Source of the DNA: Clostridia bacterium
GTDB taxonomy: Bacteria > Bacillota_A > Clostridia > Christensenellales > Aristaeellaceae
Assembly: GCA_017525805.1 (NCBI GenBank)
Contig: JAFXSH010000158.1
Span: 1-55,065, forward strand
DNA length: 55,065 nt
Direction of reading: 5' to 3'
Part shown: piece by piece, positions 1-8,462 of the stretch
Numbering within the stretch: position 1 is the first letter of the stretch
How the letters are laid out: every line of letters starts with the position of its first letter
Notes under the pieces: generated by a model
Seen by the model: the letters and a program-made list of their open reading frames with translations, nothing else
What the model was told of the DNA's origin: nothing
Databases searched by the model: none
Program-made: the position numbers and the translations under genes

Positions 1-61
1 ATATTATACCATATTACTTAATATTACGCAATAATATATTTTAAAAACTTGACAAAAAAAT

Positions 62-88
62 AAAGCCCTGCTTGGCTTCCTGGGCTTT
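62..88 (-). terminator. Possible intrinsic terminator reading leftwards
   Basis: Seven-base stem AAAGCCC (62-68) / GGGCTTT (82-88) with a 13-base loop. Read on the minus strand the stem is followed by ATTTTTTTGTC (positions 61 down to 51), the arrangement of an intrinsic terminator. No minus-strand gene is visible to its right, so it may belong to a gene outside the window or be chance. Confidence 0.3.
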
Positions 89-210
89 GAGCTTCCTCTT
101 TGCTGTCAAACTCCCGTAAGCGGAAACGAGAAAAATGGTCATTTTGTTAAAATGGTTGAAATCAGTCAGAATATGAAAAAAAGAAGGAAGCTTTTCACGG
201 TCAAAAAGGA

Positions 211-240
211 TTGACAAGTTATGATCACCGTAGGTATAAT
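211..240 (+). promoter_or_regulatory. Sigma-A-type promoter of the pectin locus
   Basis: TTGACA at 211-216 and TATAAT at 235-240 with an 18-base spacer, both consensus matches. Transcription would begin near 247, giving a leader of about 55 nt before the GH105 start at 301. The stretch 1-210 is AT-rich and I see no gene in it. Confidence 0.8.
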
Positions 241-300
241 GATGCTGTAAGAATTTGAATGAATGTTCCCAGGAAAGACATGCGCAAAGGAGCGGCGTTC

Positions 301-1344
301 ATGAATTACCATGAAATAGCGGATCGGGTGCTGGGCATGCTTAAGCGGGCGGACGGAAACGACCCGTCCCGGGGGCATCTGACCATGAACAATTGGGAGT
401 GGCCCACCGGTGTGGCGCTGTACGGTATTTATAAAACCTACCAGCAGAGCGGCGACAAAGCCATTTTAGACTACCTGATTTCCTGGTACGATGATATGCT
501 GCACAGGGAGCAGCAGCCTCACCGGAACGTGAATACCGTGGCGCCGGTGCTGACGCTGACCTGCCTGTATGATGAGACGAAAAACCCCGAATACCTGCCC
601 GTGATCGAAAGCTGGATTGACTGGGTAACCAAGGAAATGCCCCGCACGGAGTACGGCGGATTGCAGCATTGCACCGTGTGGAACAAGCATTACCAGCAAT
701 TGTGGTGCGACACCCTGTTCATGGTGTGCCTGTTCCTGGCCAAAGCGGGGATGGTGCTGAACCGCCCCGAGCTGATTGAGGAAGCGGAATACCAATTCCT
801 GATTCACATCCGCTATTTGCAGAACAAGGTGAACGGCCTGTTCTACCATGGCTGGACCTTCGACCGCCGCCATAATTTCGCGGAGGCCTTCTGGGCCCGC
901 GGCAACGCCTGGTTCACCGCCTCCGCCGTGGAGCTGTTCGATATCACCAAGCGGGACAACGCCGCCATGCGCATGATCCATTCCGCCTGGATGGATCAGG
1001 TATTGGCCCTGTGGAAATACCAGCGGGTGAACGGCCTGTATACCACCCTGATCGACGTGGAGGAAACCTACTGCGAAACCAGCGCTACCGCTGCCATCGC
1101 CTACGGAGTGTTAAAGGGCGTGCGTTTGGGCTGGCTGCCCCAGGAGCCCTACCAGCAGATGGCCATGCTGTCCGCCAACGCGGTGCTGGACCAGATCGAC
1201 GAAACCGGCGCGGTGCAGGGCGTATCCGGGGGCACGGGCATGGGCCACAATTTGCAGCATTATAAGGATATCATCGTCACGCCCACCGCTTACGGCCAGG
1301 GGCTGACCTTCCTGATGCTCACCGAGCTCATGATCCGGGAATAA
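301..1344 (+). CDS. Unsaturated rhamnogalacturonyl hydrolase, GH105 (YteR/RhiN type)
   Basis: A 347-residue protein of the GH88/GH105 (alpha/alpha)6-barrel class. The family removes the unsaturated galacturonic acid left at the non-reducing end of oligosaccharides after rhamnogalacturonan lyase action. Seen in the sequence: the family hallmark FWARGNAW in the middle of the protein, the upstream WCDTLFM segment with its conserved Asp, and the C-terminal ETSATA and YGQG blocks. There is no signal peptide, so it acts in the cytoplasm on imported fragments. I chose the ATG at 301 because AAAGGAG lies at 286-292; the frame also opens at 259 but without a ribosome site. It is first in the locus, directly behind a strong promoter and ahead of the importer genes, the same partnership as yteR with yteP/ytcP/ytcQ in Bacillus subtilis. 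Exact substrate is inferred. Confidence 0.9.
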   Translation: MNYHEIADRVLGMLKRADGNDPSRGHLTMNNWEWPTGVALYGIYKTYQQSGDKAILDYLISWYDDMLHREQQPHRNVNTVAPVLTLTCLYDETKNPEYLPVIESWIDWVTKEMPRTEYGGLQHCTVWNKHYQQLWCDTLFMVCLFLAKAGMVLNRPELIEEAEYQFLIHIRYLQNKVNGLFYHGWTFDRRHNFAEAFWARGNAWFTASAVELFDITKRDNAAMRMIHSAWMDQVLALWKYQRVNGLYTTLIDVEETYCETSATAAIAYGVLKGVRLGWLPQEPYQQMAMLSANAVLDQIDETGAVQGVSGGTGMGHNLQHYKDIIVTPTAYGQGLTFLMLTELMIRE

Positions 1345-1402
1345 GAACGAAATCATGCGGCAGGCGACAGCCGCTGAATGATCCGATCCGGGCGGAGGCC
1401 CG

Positions 1403-1445
1403 AAAAGGGGGATCCCCTTTTTCACTTCCTATCAAACAGGAAGTG
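1403..1445 (+). terminator. Two adjacent hairpins between GH105 and lplB-like gene
   Basis: First hairpin AAAAGGGG (1403-1410) / CCCCTTTT (1414-1421) with a run of five T at 1418-1422. Directly after it, CACTTCCT (1423-1430) / AGGAAGTG (1438-1445), a perfect 8-base stem with a 7-base loop. The first resembles an intrinsic terminator with a very short loop. The pair may attenuate transcription or protect mRNA ends within the operon. Confidence 0.5.
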
Positions 1446-1488
1446 AATGATCTCTCACCTCAATACTCGTTGGAAAGGAAGAGCGCGT

Positions 1489-2445
1489 ATGAGCACCAAG
1501 GCGGCGGAGCGGAAAAAGCTCCACGGGACGGGAAAAGAATACTGGCGCAGGCTTGGGGCGGATATCAGCCGGGATCGGTGGCTGTATATCCTGCTGCTGC
1601 CAGGTCTGATTTACTTCGTCATCTTCAAGTATCTGCCCATGTTTGGCATCGTGATCGCCTTTGAAAACTACGTGCCCTATTCCGGGGTGCTGGGCAGCCA
1701 GTGGGTGGGCCTGAAATGGTTCCAGTACTTCTTTAGCTTCCCCGCCTGGGTCACGTATCTGACCAATACCCTGATCCTCTCCCTGATGAGCATCATCTTC
1801 ACTTTCCCGGCGCCCATCATTCTGGCGCTGCTGCTCAACGAAATGCGGTCCCTGCGGTACAAAAAGCTGCTGCAAACCCTTTTGTACGTGCCCCACTTCA
1901 TTTCCATCGTGATCGTCGTATCCATCACCTTCGTGATGTTCGGGCCTTCCGGCATTGTGTACAAGCTCACCCAGCAGATACTTGGCTACCCCATCAACTA
2001 TATGGGTTCGCCGGACACCTTCCGCTGGATGATCATCGGCCAGAACATCTGGAAGGAAACCGGCTGGGGCACCATCATCTTCCTGGCGGCCCTGACCAAC
2101 GTGGATACCCAGCTGTATGAAGCCGCCATGGTGGACGGCGCAGGACGGCTCCGCCGCCTGTGGCACATCACTCTGCCCGCCATCCGCTCCACCATCGTGC
2201 TGATGCTGATCCTGCGCATGGGCAGCGTGCTGGATACGGGCGCTGACCACCTGATCCTGATGGCCAACCCCCTGAACCGCAAGGTCAGCCAGACCCTGGA
2301 CGTGTTTGTGTACCAGCAGGGCATTCAGAACGGCCAGTTCTCCTACGCTTCCGCCATCGGCCTAATGAAGGCTGTGGTGAGCGTCACGCTGGTGGTCTCT
2401 TCCAACAAAATTGCCCACGCGCTCGGCGAACAAGGCCTGTATTAA
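1489..2445 (+). CDS. CUT1-family sugar ABC transporter permease (LplB/YteP type)
   Basis: A 318-residue inner-membrane permease of the MalF-like LplB group. It has about six membrane helices beginning with the hydrophobic stretch YILLLPGLIYFVIFKYLP, and the permease EAA-loop sequence EAAMVDGAGRLRRLWHITLP that docks the ATPase. The C-terminus (IAHALGEQGLY) matches the usual end of the family, so the gene is complete. The ATG at 1489 is preferred because AAAGGAAG sits at 1474-1481. It pairs with the next permease and the solute-binding protein at 3581. No ATPase is encoded nearby, which is normal for CUT1 systems that borrow a shared MsmX-like ATPase. Substrate, inferred from neighbours, is a rhamnogalacturonan or pectin oligosaccharide. 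Confidence 0.9.
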   Translation: MSTKAAERKKLHGTGKEYWRRLGADISRDRWLYILLLPGLIYFVIFKYLPMFGIVIAFENYVPYSGVLGSQWVGLKWFQYFFSFPAWVTYLTNTLILSLMSIIFTFPAPIILALLLNEMRSLRYKKLLQTLLYVPHFISIVIVVSITFVMFGPSGIVYKLTQQILGYPINYMGSPDTFRWMIIGQNIWKETGWGTIIFLAALTNVDTQLYEAAMVDGAGRLRRLWHITLPAIRSTIVLMLILRMGSVLDTGADHLILMANPLNRKVSQTLDVFVYQQGIQNGQFSYASAIGLMKAVVSVTLVVSSNKIAHALGEQGLY

Positions 2446-2463
2446 GGAAAGGAGGAAAGCAGT

Positions 2464-3405
2464 ATGGAAAACACCGTATCCAAGACGCCTAAAAAAATGC
2501 TCGAGTCCTCCGGCCCCGTTGGCCAGAACGCTACCGTCGCAAGCCGCGTCTTCGATGTGCTGAATTACCTCATCGTTACTCTTGCGGCCATTACCACCAT
2601 CCTCCCTTTCATCTACATTATCGGCGCATCCTTCGCTACGGAATATGAAATCGCCACCCGGCCCATGTTCTTTATTCCCCAGGATATTACCGTTGATGCC
2701 TACCGGTACATCTTCTCCTCCAATAAAATCCTGCAGGGCTTTGGCAACAGTGTGTTCATTACGGTGTTCGGCACCGCGATCAATCTGTTTTTCACCGTCA
2801 CCATGGCCTACGCCCTATCCAAGTCCCGCCTTCGCGGAAGGAACTTCTTCCTGAACATGGTCATTTTCTCCATGTTCTTCTCCGGCGGCATGATTCCCGG
2901 CTACATCGTGGTGGCCAACATCCTGAACCTGAAAAACACCTATTGGTCGGTGCTGCTGCCCGGCGCGATCAGCGCGTACAACATGATGATCGTAAAGAAC
3001 TTCTTCCAGGGCATTCCTCAGGAACTGGAAGAATCCGCCTCCATCGACGGCTGCACGGATATCGGCGTGTTGTGGAAGATCGTGCTGCCCCTCTCCCTGC
3101 CCGTGCTGGCCACCTTCGGCCTGTTCTACGCCGTGGGCCACTGGAACGCTTACTTCTCCGCCATGATCTACATGACCGGCGCGAAGGAAAAGTGGCCTCT
3201 GCAGGTGCTGCTGCGCGAGCTGATCATCATGAGCAACGGCACGGCCGGCGACATGAACAACCTGGACCCGGAATTTGTCAAGCCCCCGGAACAGTCCGTC
3301 AAAATGGCCGTTATCGTGGTGTCCACCGTGCCCATCATGTGCGTGTATCCCTTCCTGCAGAAGTACTTCGTCAAGGGCGTTATGGTGGGCGCTTTGAAAG
3401 GATAA
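2464..3405 (+). CDS. CUT1-family sugar ABC transporter permease (YtcP/LplC type)
   Basis: A 313-residue MalG-like permease, partner of the preceding gene. It carries six predicted helices, the EAA-loop sequence ESASIDGCTDIGVLWKIVLP, and the family C-terminal ending KYFVKGVMVGALKG. The start at 2464 has AAGGAGG nine bases upstream and lies 18 bases after the previous stop, so the two permeases are co-translated from one message. The YtcP/LplC group normally works with an LplA/YtcQ-type binding protein, which follows at 3581 after an inserted palindromic repeat. Function as an importer subunit is secure; the transported sugar is inferred from context. Confidence 0.9.
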   Translation: MENTVSKTPKKMLESSGPVGQNATVASRVFDVLNYLIVTLAAITTILPFIYIIGASFATEYEIATRPMFFIPQDITVDAYRYIFSSNKILQGFGNSVFITVFGTAINLFFTVTMAYALSKSRLRGRNFFLNMVIFSMFFSGGMIPGYIVVANILNLKNTYWSVLLPGAISAYNMMIVKNFFQGIPQELEESASIDGCTDIGVLWKIVLPLSLPVLATFGLFYAVGHWNAYFSAMIYMTGAKEKWPLQVLLRELIIMSNGTAGDMNNLDPEFVKPPEQSVKMAVIVVSTVPIMCVYPFLQKYFVKGVMVGALKG

Positions 3406-3414
3406 GCATGGCAG

Positions 3415-3510
3415 AGAGTTGAGAGCGGAGAGTTGAGATAGTATTTGTCCGTACATCTGGATTCTCAGTATTGCAGCTATTATAAATCTCAACTCTCAAC
3501 TCTCCACTCT
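3415..3510. repeat. Palindromic MITE-like repeat, 96 bp
   Basis: The left arm 3415-3439 and right arm 3486-3510 are inverted copies matching at 22 of 25 positions; both are built from GAGAGTTGAGA-type purine-rich sub-repeats. The 46-base centre is unrelated and carries no gene. It begins ten bases after the permease stop and separates it from the binding protein gene. Size, terminal inversion and intergenic position fit a miniature inverted-repeat element or REP-like sequence, and the transcript would form a long hairpin. Confidence 0.7.
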
Positions 3511-3580
3511 AAAACTCAAACGGGTTATCCGCGGCTGGAAGCCGCTGAACGATAACAAATTTTAAAAGGAGGAAACCCAA

Positions 3581-5086
3581 ATGAAGAAACTGGTTGCTCT
3601 GTTCCTGGCAATGGTGATGGCGCTTTCCATGGCGAGCTTCGCTATGGCCGAAGAACCATTTGAAATCACCGTTCTGCTGCCTCAGTTCCCCTCTGAAATC
3701 GACTTCACCACGGAAAATAACCCCATCCTGGCGGCTATTGAAGAAAAAGCCGGTGTGAAGCTGAACATCCTGTGGGGCCCCAACTCCACCTACGGTGAAA
3801 TCCTGAGCACCACCCTGGCGGACAAGAATCTGCCCATGCTGATCGCCGCCACCGATGCCCGCGCTCCCATCATCATCGACTCCGCCCGTGCCGGCGCTTT
3901 CTGGGATCTGACCGAAGCCGTGCAGGACGAAGCCAACTATCCGTATCTGGCTGCCGGCGCTGATTCCGTGTATCAGAACATCGCCGTGGATGGCCACGTA
4001 TACGGCATCTTCCGTTCCCGCGCTTATCCCCGCGGCGGTATGTACTACCGCACCGACATCGCCAAGGCCCAGGGTATTGAAACCGTGCCTGAGACCATTG
4101 ACGATCTGACCAAGCTGGCGGAAGCCCTGGCTACCTACAGCAACGACACCTACGCTCTGAACATGTGCTCCTACACCGCGGGCACCATCAGCTACATCAC
4201 CATCGCTTTCGGCGCTCCCAACAACTGGGGCGTTGATGAGAATGGCGACATCTATCCCGCCCACAAGAGCCCCGCGTACAAGGAAGGTCTGGACTGGCTG
4301 CGCCATCTGTATGAAATCGGCGGCATCGACCCCAACTTCGCCCAGATTTCCACCTCTGAATGGGACAACATCGAGCGCACCGGCAAGGCTTTCATGCGCT
4401 TTGACTGCATGGACAACGCCCATCGTCAGCAGGAATGGTTTGAAAACAACGCCGGCACCACCGAACAGATTTTCATGTCCGTGTGCGGCCTGAAGAAGGC
4501 TGACGGCTCCATCACCGTTTGGCCCCAGAACGCTGGTTTCTCCGGAGAAATCCTGATCACTAAGAGCGTTTCCGAAGCGGATCTGCCCAAAGTGCTCAAG
4601 TTCCTGGATTGGCTGAACAGCTCCGAAGGCCAGACCATCATCAACGCCGGTCTGGAAGGCGTCACCTATGAAGTCGGCGAAGACGGCCACCGCTTCACTC
4701 CCGAAGGAGACGACAGCTACGGCAACCGCAGCGCCATGTATTTCAGCTCCATGAACCAGCTGGGCATGGGCGTTGCGGGCAACCTGGAGAATCCTCCCGC
4801 CGCCGTGAACAAGGGCCTCACCAACCTGCGTGAACGCTACAACCAGCTGAACGAAGAATTCGCTCAGTACGCTGTGGCCGATCCCTGCTATCCGCTGATC
4901 AGCGAAACCAACGTGGCTTTCGGCACCCAGCTGAGCACCATCATCTCTGACGCGGCTGTGCAGTATATTGCCGGCCTGATCGACGAAGCGGGCCTGCAGG
5001 CTGCCTGGGAAGACTGGGCCATGCAGGGCGGCGACAAGATCACCGCGGAATACAACGAAGCGTATCATGCCATGATGGCTGAATAA
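3581..5086 (+). CDS. Extracellular sugar-binding protein of the CUT1 importer (LplA/YtcQ type)
   Basis: A 501-residue family 1 solute-binding protein that delivers sugar to the two preceding permeases. It starts with a signal peptide, MKKLVALFLAMVMALSMASF, ending in an Ala-x-Ala site before EEPFE. There is no Cys in the signal region, so it appears to be cleaved by signal peptidase I and not lipidated, unusual for a binding protein of a one-membrane bacterium. The two-lobe fold is supported by length, by the early LNILWGPNSTYGE block, by GGMYYRTDIAKAQGI, and by the late LPKVLKFLDWLNSSEGQ block typical of LplA-like proteins. AAAAGGAGG precedes the ATG. A hairpin at 5109-5149 follows the gene and may keep its transcript more abundant than downstream genes. 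Ligand inferred: pectin-derived oligosaccharide. Confidence 0.88.
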   Translation: MKKLVALFLAMVMALSMASFAMAEEPFEITVLLPQFPSEIDFTTENNPILAAIEEKAGVKLNILWGPNSTYGEILSTTLADKNLPMLIAATDARAPIIIDSARAGAFWDLTEAVQDEANYPYLAAGADSVYQNIAVDGHVYGIFRSRAYPRGGMYYRTDIAKAQGIETVPETIDDLTKLAEALATYSNDTYALNMCSYTAGTISYITIAFGAPNNWGVDENGDIYPAHKSPAYKEGLDWLRHLYEIGGIDPNFAQISTSEWDNIERTGKAFMRFDCMDNAHRQQEWFENNAGTTEQIFMSVCGLKKADGSITVWPQNAGFSGEILITKSVSEADLPKVLKFLDWLNSSEGQTIINAGLEGVTYEVGEDGHRFTPEGDDSYGNRSAMYFSSMNQLGMGVAGNLENPPAAVNKGLTNLRERYNQLNEEFAQYAVADPCYPLISETNVAFGTQLSTIISDAAVQYIAGLIDEAGLQAAWEDWAMQGGDKITAEYNEAYHAMMAE

Positions 5087-5108
5087 TCCGAAAAACCAAT
5101 AACCTTGA

Positions 5109-5149
5109 GGGGCTGCCGTTTCCATTCTGGGCGGCAGCCCCCTCTGTTT
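5109..5149 (+). terminator. Hairpin, probably partial terminator after binding protein gene
   Basis: Perfect 10-base stem GGGGCTGCCG (5109-5118) / CGGCAGCCCC (5132-5141) followed by the T-rich but interrupted tail CTCTGTTTC. The weak tail suggests read-through into the GH2 gene, a usual way to raise binding-protein mRNA over its neighbours. Confidence 0.65.
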
Positions 5150-5182
5150 CCTGAGCTGGCAACTGAAAAAAGCGGGGATGAT

Positions 5183-8100
5183 ATGGATAATACGTTCTTT
5201 TTCCATCATGGCTGGCGATTTCATCTGGCAAATGTTTTTCCGCTGCGGGACGCCATGGAACGCTGCCGGGACGGGAAGGGCCGCCTTTTCTATGCGCCTG
5301 ATTATGACGATCAAACGTGGGAAACGGTGAGCCTTCCGCACACCTTCAACGACGGCGACCTGTTTTCGGTTCCCATCGAGGATGCGGGCAGCGGCCAAAG
5401 GCGAACCGTCGCTTTTTACCGGAACCGTCTGGATCTGAGCGAAGAGCAAAGAAGCATGCGTGTCTTCCTTTCCTTTGAAGGGGTGCGGCAAACCTGTTAT
5501 GTGTGGGTGAATGGCCATATGGCGGGCTATCATGAAAACGGCGTGGGTCCCTTCGGCTTCGATTTGACGCCCTTTCTGTCTGCTGATGGTAAAAACGGAA
5601 TTGCCATAGCCACCGATAACACGAGTACCCGAAACATCCCCTTTTGCATCGCCGAAACGCCCAACCATCCCCTTGCGGAACCTGGCGCTTTCCTCTTTCC
5701 CCAGGAGGCGTCCGTTCCCGACCGGGCGGCGGGCGTGGGCTTCCAATGGAACTGCAACGACTTCAATCCCGTGGTGGGCGGGCTGTCGCAGCCCGTGCGC
5801 GTCCATCTGAAGAGGGACGTGCATCTGACGCTGCCCCTGTACGCCAACCTGCGCACCCACGGGACCTATATATGGGCGGACAATTTCGATCTGCAGGCGG
5901 GCGCTGCGGATATCTTCGTTCAGGCGGAAATCAAGAATCTGAGCAATCGTCCGGTGCTGGCGAAGGTTCAGGCCGAAATCACGGATCTCCAGGGAGAAAT
6001 AAAAGCGGTTTTTGACTCTCGGGAGGAAACTGTTCCACCCCTCCGGGAATTCGGCCATGTTTTGTCTGTTGTACCGGAGGACGCGTACCGGTATGACGCG
6101 CGGGATGAACGCTTCTACCCTGTTTCCGAGGAGGAAGCCGCCCCAACCGATATCCGATCCAGGGACACCTATACCCTGCTGTGCCGCGCCCGCGTAAGCG
6201 GCCTGCGGTTTTGGGAACCGGCATATCCGAAGCTTTATACGGTCCAGGTCCGGCTGTTCTCAGACGGGGAGCTTTCGGATACGGAACGCATTGAAACCGG
6301 ATTCAGGCAAACGGGGTATGATTCCGACGCGGGCGTGACGATCAATGGACAACCCGTGTTTTTGCGGGGGTACGCCCAGCGCGCGTCCAATGAATGGGCG
6401 GCATCGGGTATTGCGCCGCAATGGCTGCATGATCAGGATGCCCGATGGATCAGGGAAAGCAACGCCAATCACATTCGTTTCATGCACGTGGCCGGCTCTC
6501 CCAGTGACCTGCGGGCTTTTGACCGGTACGGTGTCGTATGTACCCAGCCCGCAGGGGACAAAGAGAAGGAAACCTTTGGCCGCCAGTGGGATCAGCGGGT
6601 GGAATTGATGCGGGATGTGATCCTGGCTTATCGTAACCATCCCTCTGTCTTCTTCTGGGAAGCGGGAAACAATTCCATTTCCGCCGAACATATGCGGGAA
6701 ATGCGGCTGCTGAAGGAAGCGCTGGACCCCCATGGCGGGCGATGGATGGGCTGCCGCACGCTGAATACGGAAGAGGTTGCGGCGGAAAGCGAATATGTGG
6801 GCACGATGCTGAACCGCCATGCCGCGCGTTTTCTATCCCTCCACGGGCCCGTTACGGAAACGGAATACTTGCGGGAGGAAGCGCCCCGGCGTGTATGGGA
6901 TGATTTTTCACCGCCGGATTACGACTACAAAAACCGGTATTTGGGCAAGGGTGGGAAAAAACAGAAAGGCCTGGATTTCTACGACCTGACCAGCGAGGAC
7001 CTGAACATCGCCGCAGCCCGCGGATACGCCGAGTTTTTTCACGACCGGATGGGCGGCGGCTCCGGCAAAAGCTATTACAGCGCCTGCGCCGCTCTGTGCT
7101 GGACGGATTCGGCCCAGCACGGCCGCCAATCGTACAGCGAAAACGGACGTATGAGCGGCAGGGTGGACGCCATACGGGTCAAGAAACAGAATTATGACGT
7201 TTTCCGCGTTTTGCAAAGCGCCATGCCGGAACTCAAGATTCTGGGACACTGGAACTATCCGCCCGTCAGCGAAGAAACCTACCTGTATGAGGAAAAAAGG
7301 TTCAACGGCGTTTACTGGGAAGGAACGGGACGGTATATGCGGCGGGATGCCCGCCATAAAACGGTTCACTGTGCGGCAAGCTATCCCATCGCTCTGGTAC
7401 GGCTTTTTGTGAACGGAAAACCGGCGGGGGAATGTACAAAGCCGGAAAACACTTTCATCTTTTCTTTCCCCGACGTGGATGTGACCCAATCCGGCTTTGT
7501 GGAAGCCATCGGCTTTGGCCTGGATGGCAGAGAACTGGCGCGGGACAGGCTGGAAACAGCGGGGCCCCCGGCGCGGCTCCTTTTATCGCCCCATACCGCT
7601 CCGGGAGGATTGCGGGCCGATGGCAGCGACCTGGCTTATGTGGACGTGGAGGTGACTGACAGCGAGGGCAGGACAGTGCCCCTGTGCGCCCTTCGCATTG
7701 ATTTTGCTTTGAACGGCGGAGGCGTATTCCTGGGCGGCTACAACAGCGGACGGTTTGAGGGAAACGGACGGCATGACAACGTGATCCATCAGCCTTTCGT
7801 TTTCGCCGAATGTGGGAAAAACCGCGTCTTGATCCGGGCGGGCAAGGAACCGGGCATCATCACGCTTACCGCGAGCGCCCGGGGACTGGCTCCTGTGAAA
7901 GCGGAAATCCCCGTCGTACCTGCCGAAACCAGCCCTCTGTCCCTCGCGTGTTTCGCGCGTCTGGAGGAGGAACCAGCCGGTCTGCCGGGGCGGGAGCAGA
8001 ACAACATCCCCTCCGTTCCTGAAATGGACGCGCTCAAGTATGTGCCGGATCGGGAAAACTACTGCAAAATCCTGGTAAACGGCCAAGAACCGGATTTTAG

Positions 8101-8431
8101 GAACGTGCGGGCCGTGAACAAAAACGGCAGCGTCTGGGGCAACGTCCTGTGTATTCTGGAGAGGATGCACAGCATGGCCTCCGACAGGATGGATTGGTCG
8201 TGGCAGCCGAAGGATCAGCGCCTTGTGCTGCGATCCGGCGGCCATACGGTGGAAGCCCGGGTGGGGACGACACATTTGCTGGTGGATGGACGGGAAAACC
8301 TGATGGACGGGGCGCCGTATTTGACGGACGAGGGCATCCTGGTAATGGAAGTAAACGCCATTGCCGGGTATGTTCAGGGCGCGGCTGTTCAATACGACGA
8401 CAAAATTGGCGCGCTGAGGATCAGTTTGTAA
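5183..8431 (+). CDS. GH2-like beta-galactosidase-family protein with C-terminal stalk domain
   Basis: A 1082-residue protein with GH2 architecture: jelly-roll sugar-binding domain (about 1-190, with VWVNGHMAGYHENG), Ig-like domain, TIM barrel (about 390-690), further beta domains, and a final segment (about 960-1082) that resembles the copper-amine-oxidase-N / stalk domain, with a WSWQPKDQRLVL strand and a VEARVGTTHLLVDG strand. GH2 enzymes release beta-linked galactose, glucuronate or similar residues. The probable nucleophile Glu561 (TETEY) is present. The acid/base position, normally Glu in a GNE motif, reads EAGNNS here, that is Asn497. The enzyme may be inactive, use another acid, or act on an unusual substrate. 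There is no signal peptide. ATG 5183 is chosen from a weak GCGGGGATGAT upstream and because the sequence before it is unlike the family; starts up to 5105 are open. Confidence 0.8.
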   Translation: MDNTFFFHHGWRFHLANVFPLRDAMERCRDGKGRLFYAPDYDDQTWETVSLPHTFNDGDLFSVPIEDAGSGQRRTVAFYRNRLDLSEEQRSMRVFLSFEGVRQTCYVWVNGHMAGYHENGVGPFGFDLTPFLSADGKNGIAIATDNTSTRNIPFCIAETPNHPLAEPGAFLFPQEASVPDRAAGVGFQWNCNDFNPVVGGLSQPVRVHLKRDVHLTLPLYANLRTHGTYIWADNFDLQAGAADIFVQAEIKNLSNRPVLAKVQAEITDLQGEIKAVFDSREETVPPLREFGHVLSVVPEDAYRYDARDERFYPVSEEEAAPTDIRSRDTYTLLCRARVSGLRFWEPAYPKLYTVQVRLFSDGELSDTERIETGFRQTGYDSDAGVTINGQPVFLRGYAQRASNEWAASGIAPQWLHDQDARWIRESNANHIRFMHVAGSPSDLRAFDRYGVVCTQPAGDKEKETFGRQWDQRVELMRDVILAYRNHPSVFFWEAGNNSISAEHMREMRLLKEALDPHGGRWMGCRTLNTEEVAAESEYVGTMLNRHAARFLSLHGPVTETEYLREEAPRRVWDDFSPPDYDYKNRYLGKGGKKQKGLDFYDLTSEDLNIAAARGYAEFFHDRMGGGSGKSYYSACAALCWTDSAQHGRQSYSENGRMSGRVDAIRVKKQNYDVFRVLQSAMPELKILGHWNYPPVSEETYLYEEKRFNGVYWEGTGRYMRRDARHKTVHCAASYPIALVRLFVNGKPAGECTKPENTFIFSFPDVDVTQSGFVEAIGFGLDGRELARDRLETAGPPARLLLSPHTAPGGLRADGSDLAYVDVEVTDSEGRTVPLCALRIDFALNGGGVFLGGYNSGRFEGNGRHDNVIHQPFVFAECGKNRVLIRAGKEPGIITLTASARGLAPVKAEIPVVPAETSPLSLACFARLEEEPAGLPGREQNNIPSVPEMDALKYVPDRENYCKILVNGQEPDFRNVRAVNKNGSVWGNVLCILERMHSMASDRMDWSWQPKDQRLVLRSGGHTVEARVGTTHLLVDGRENLMDGAPYLTDEGILVMEVNAIAGYVQGAAVQYDDKIGALRISL

Positions 8432-8462
8432 AGCTCAATGATAAAAACAGGAGGAAGAACGC

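Noticed and set aside
3509..6058. Long open frame of about 849 codons on the minus strand opposite the binding protein and GH2 genes
   Set aside because: It is the antisense shadow of two well-supported genes in GC-rich DNA. It has no ribosome site and no recognisable domain.
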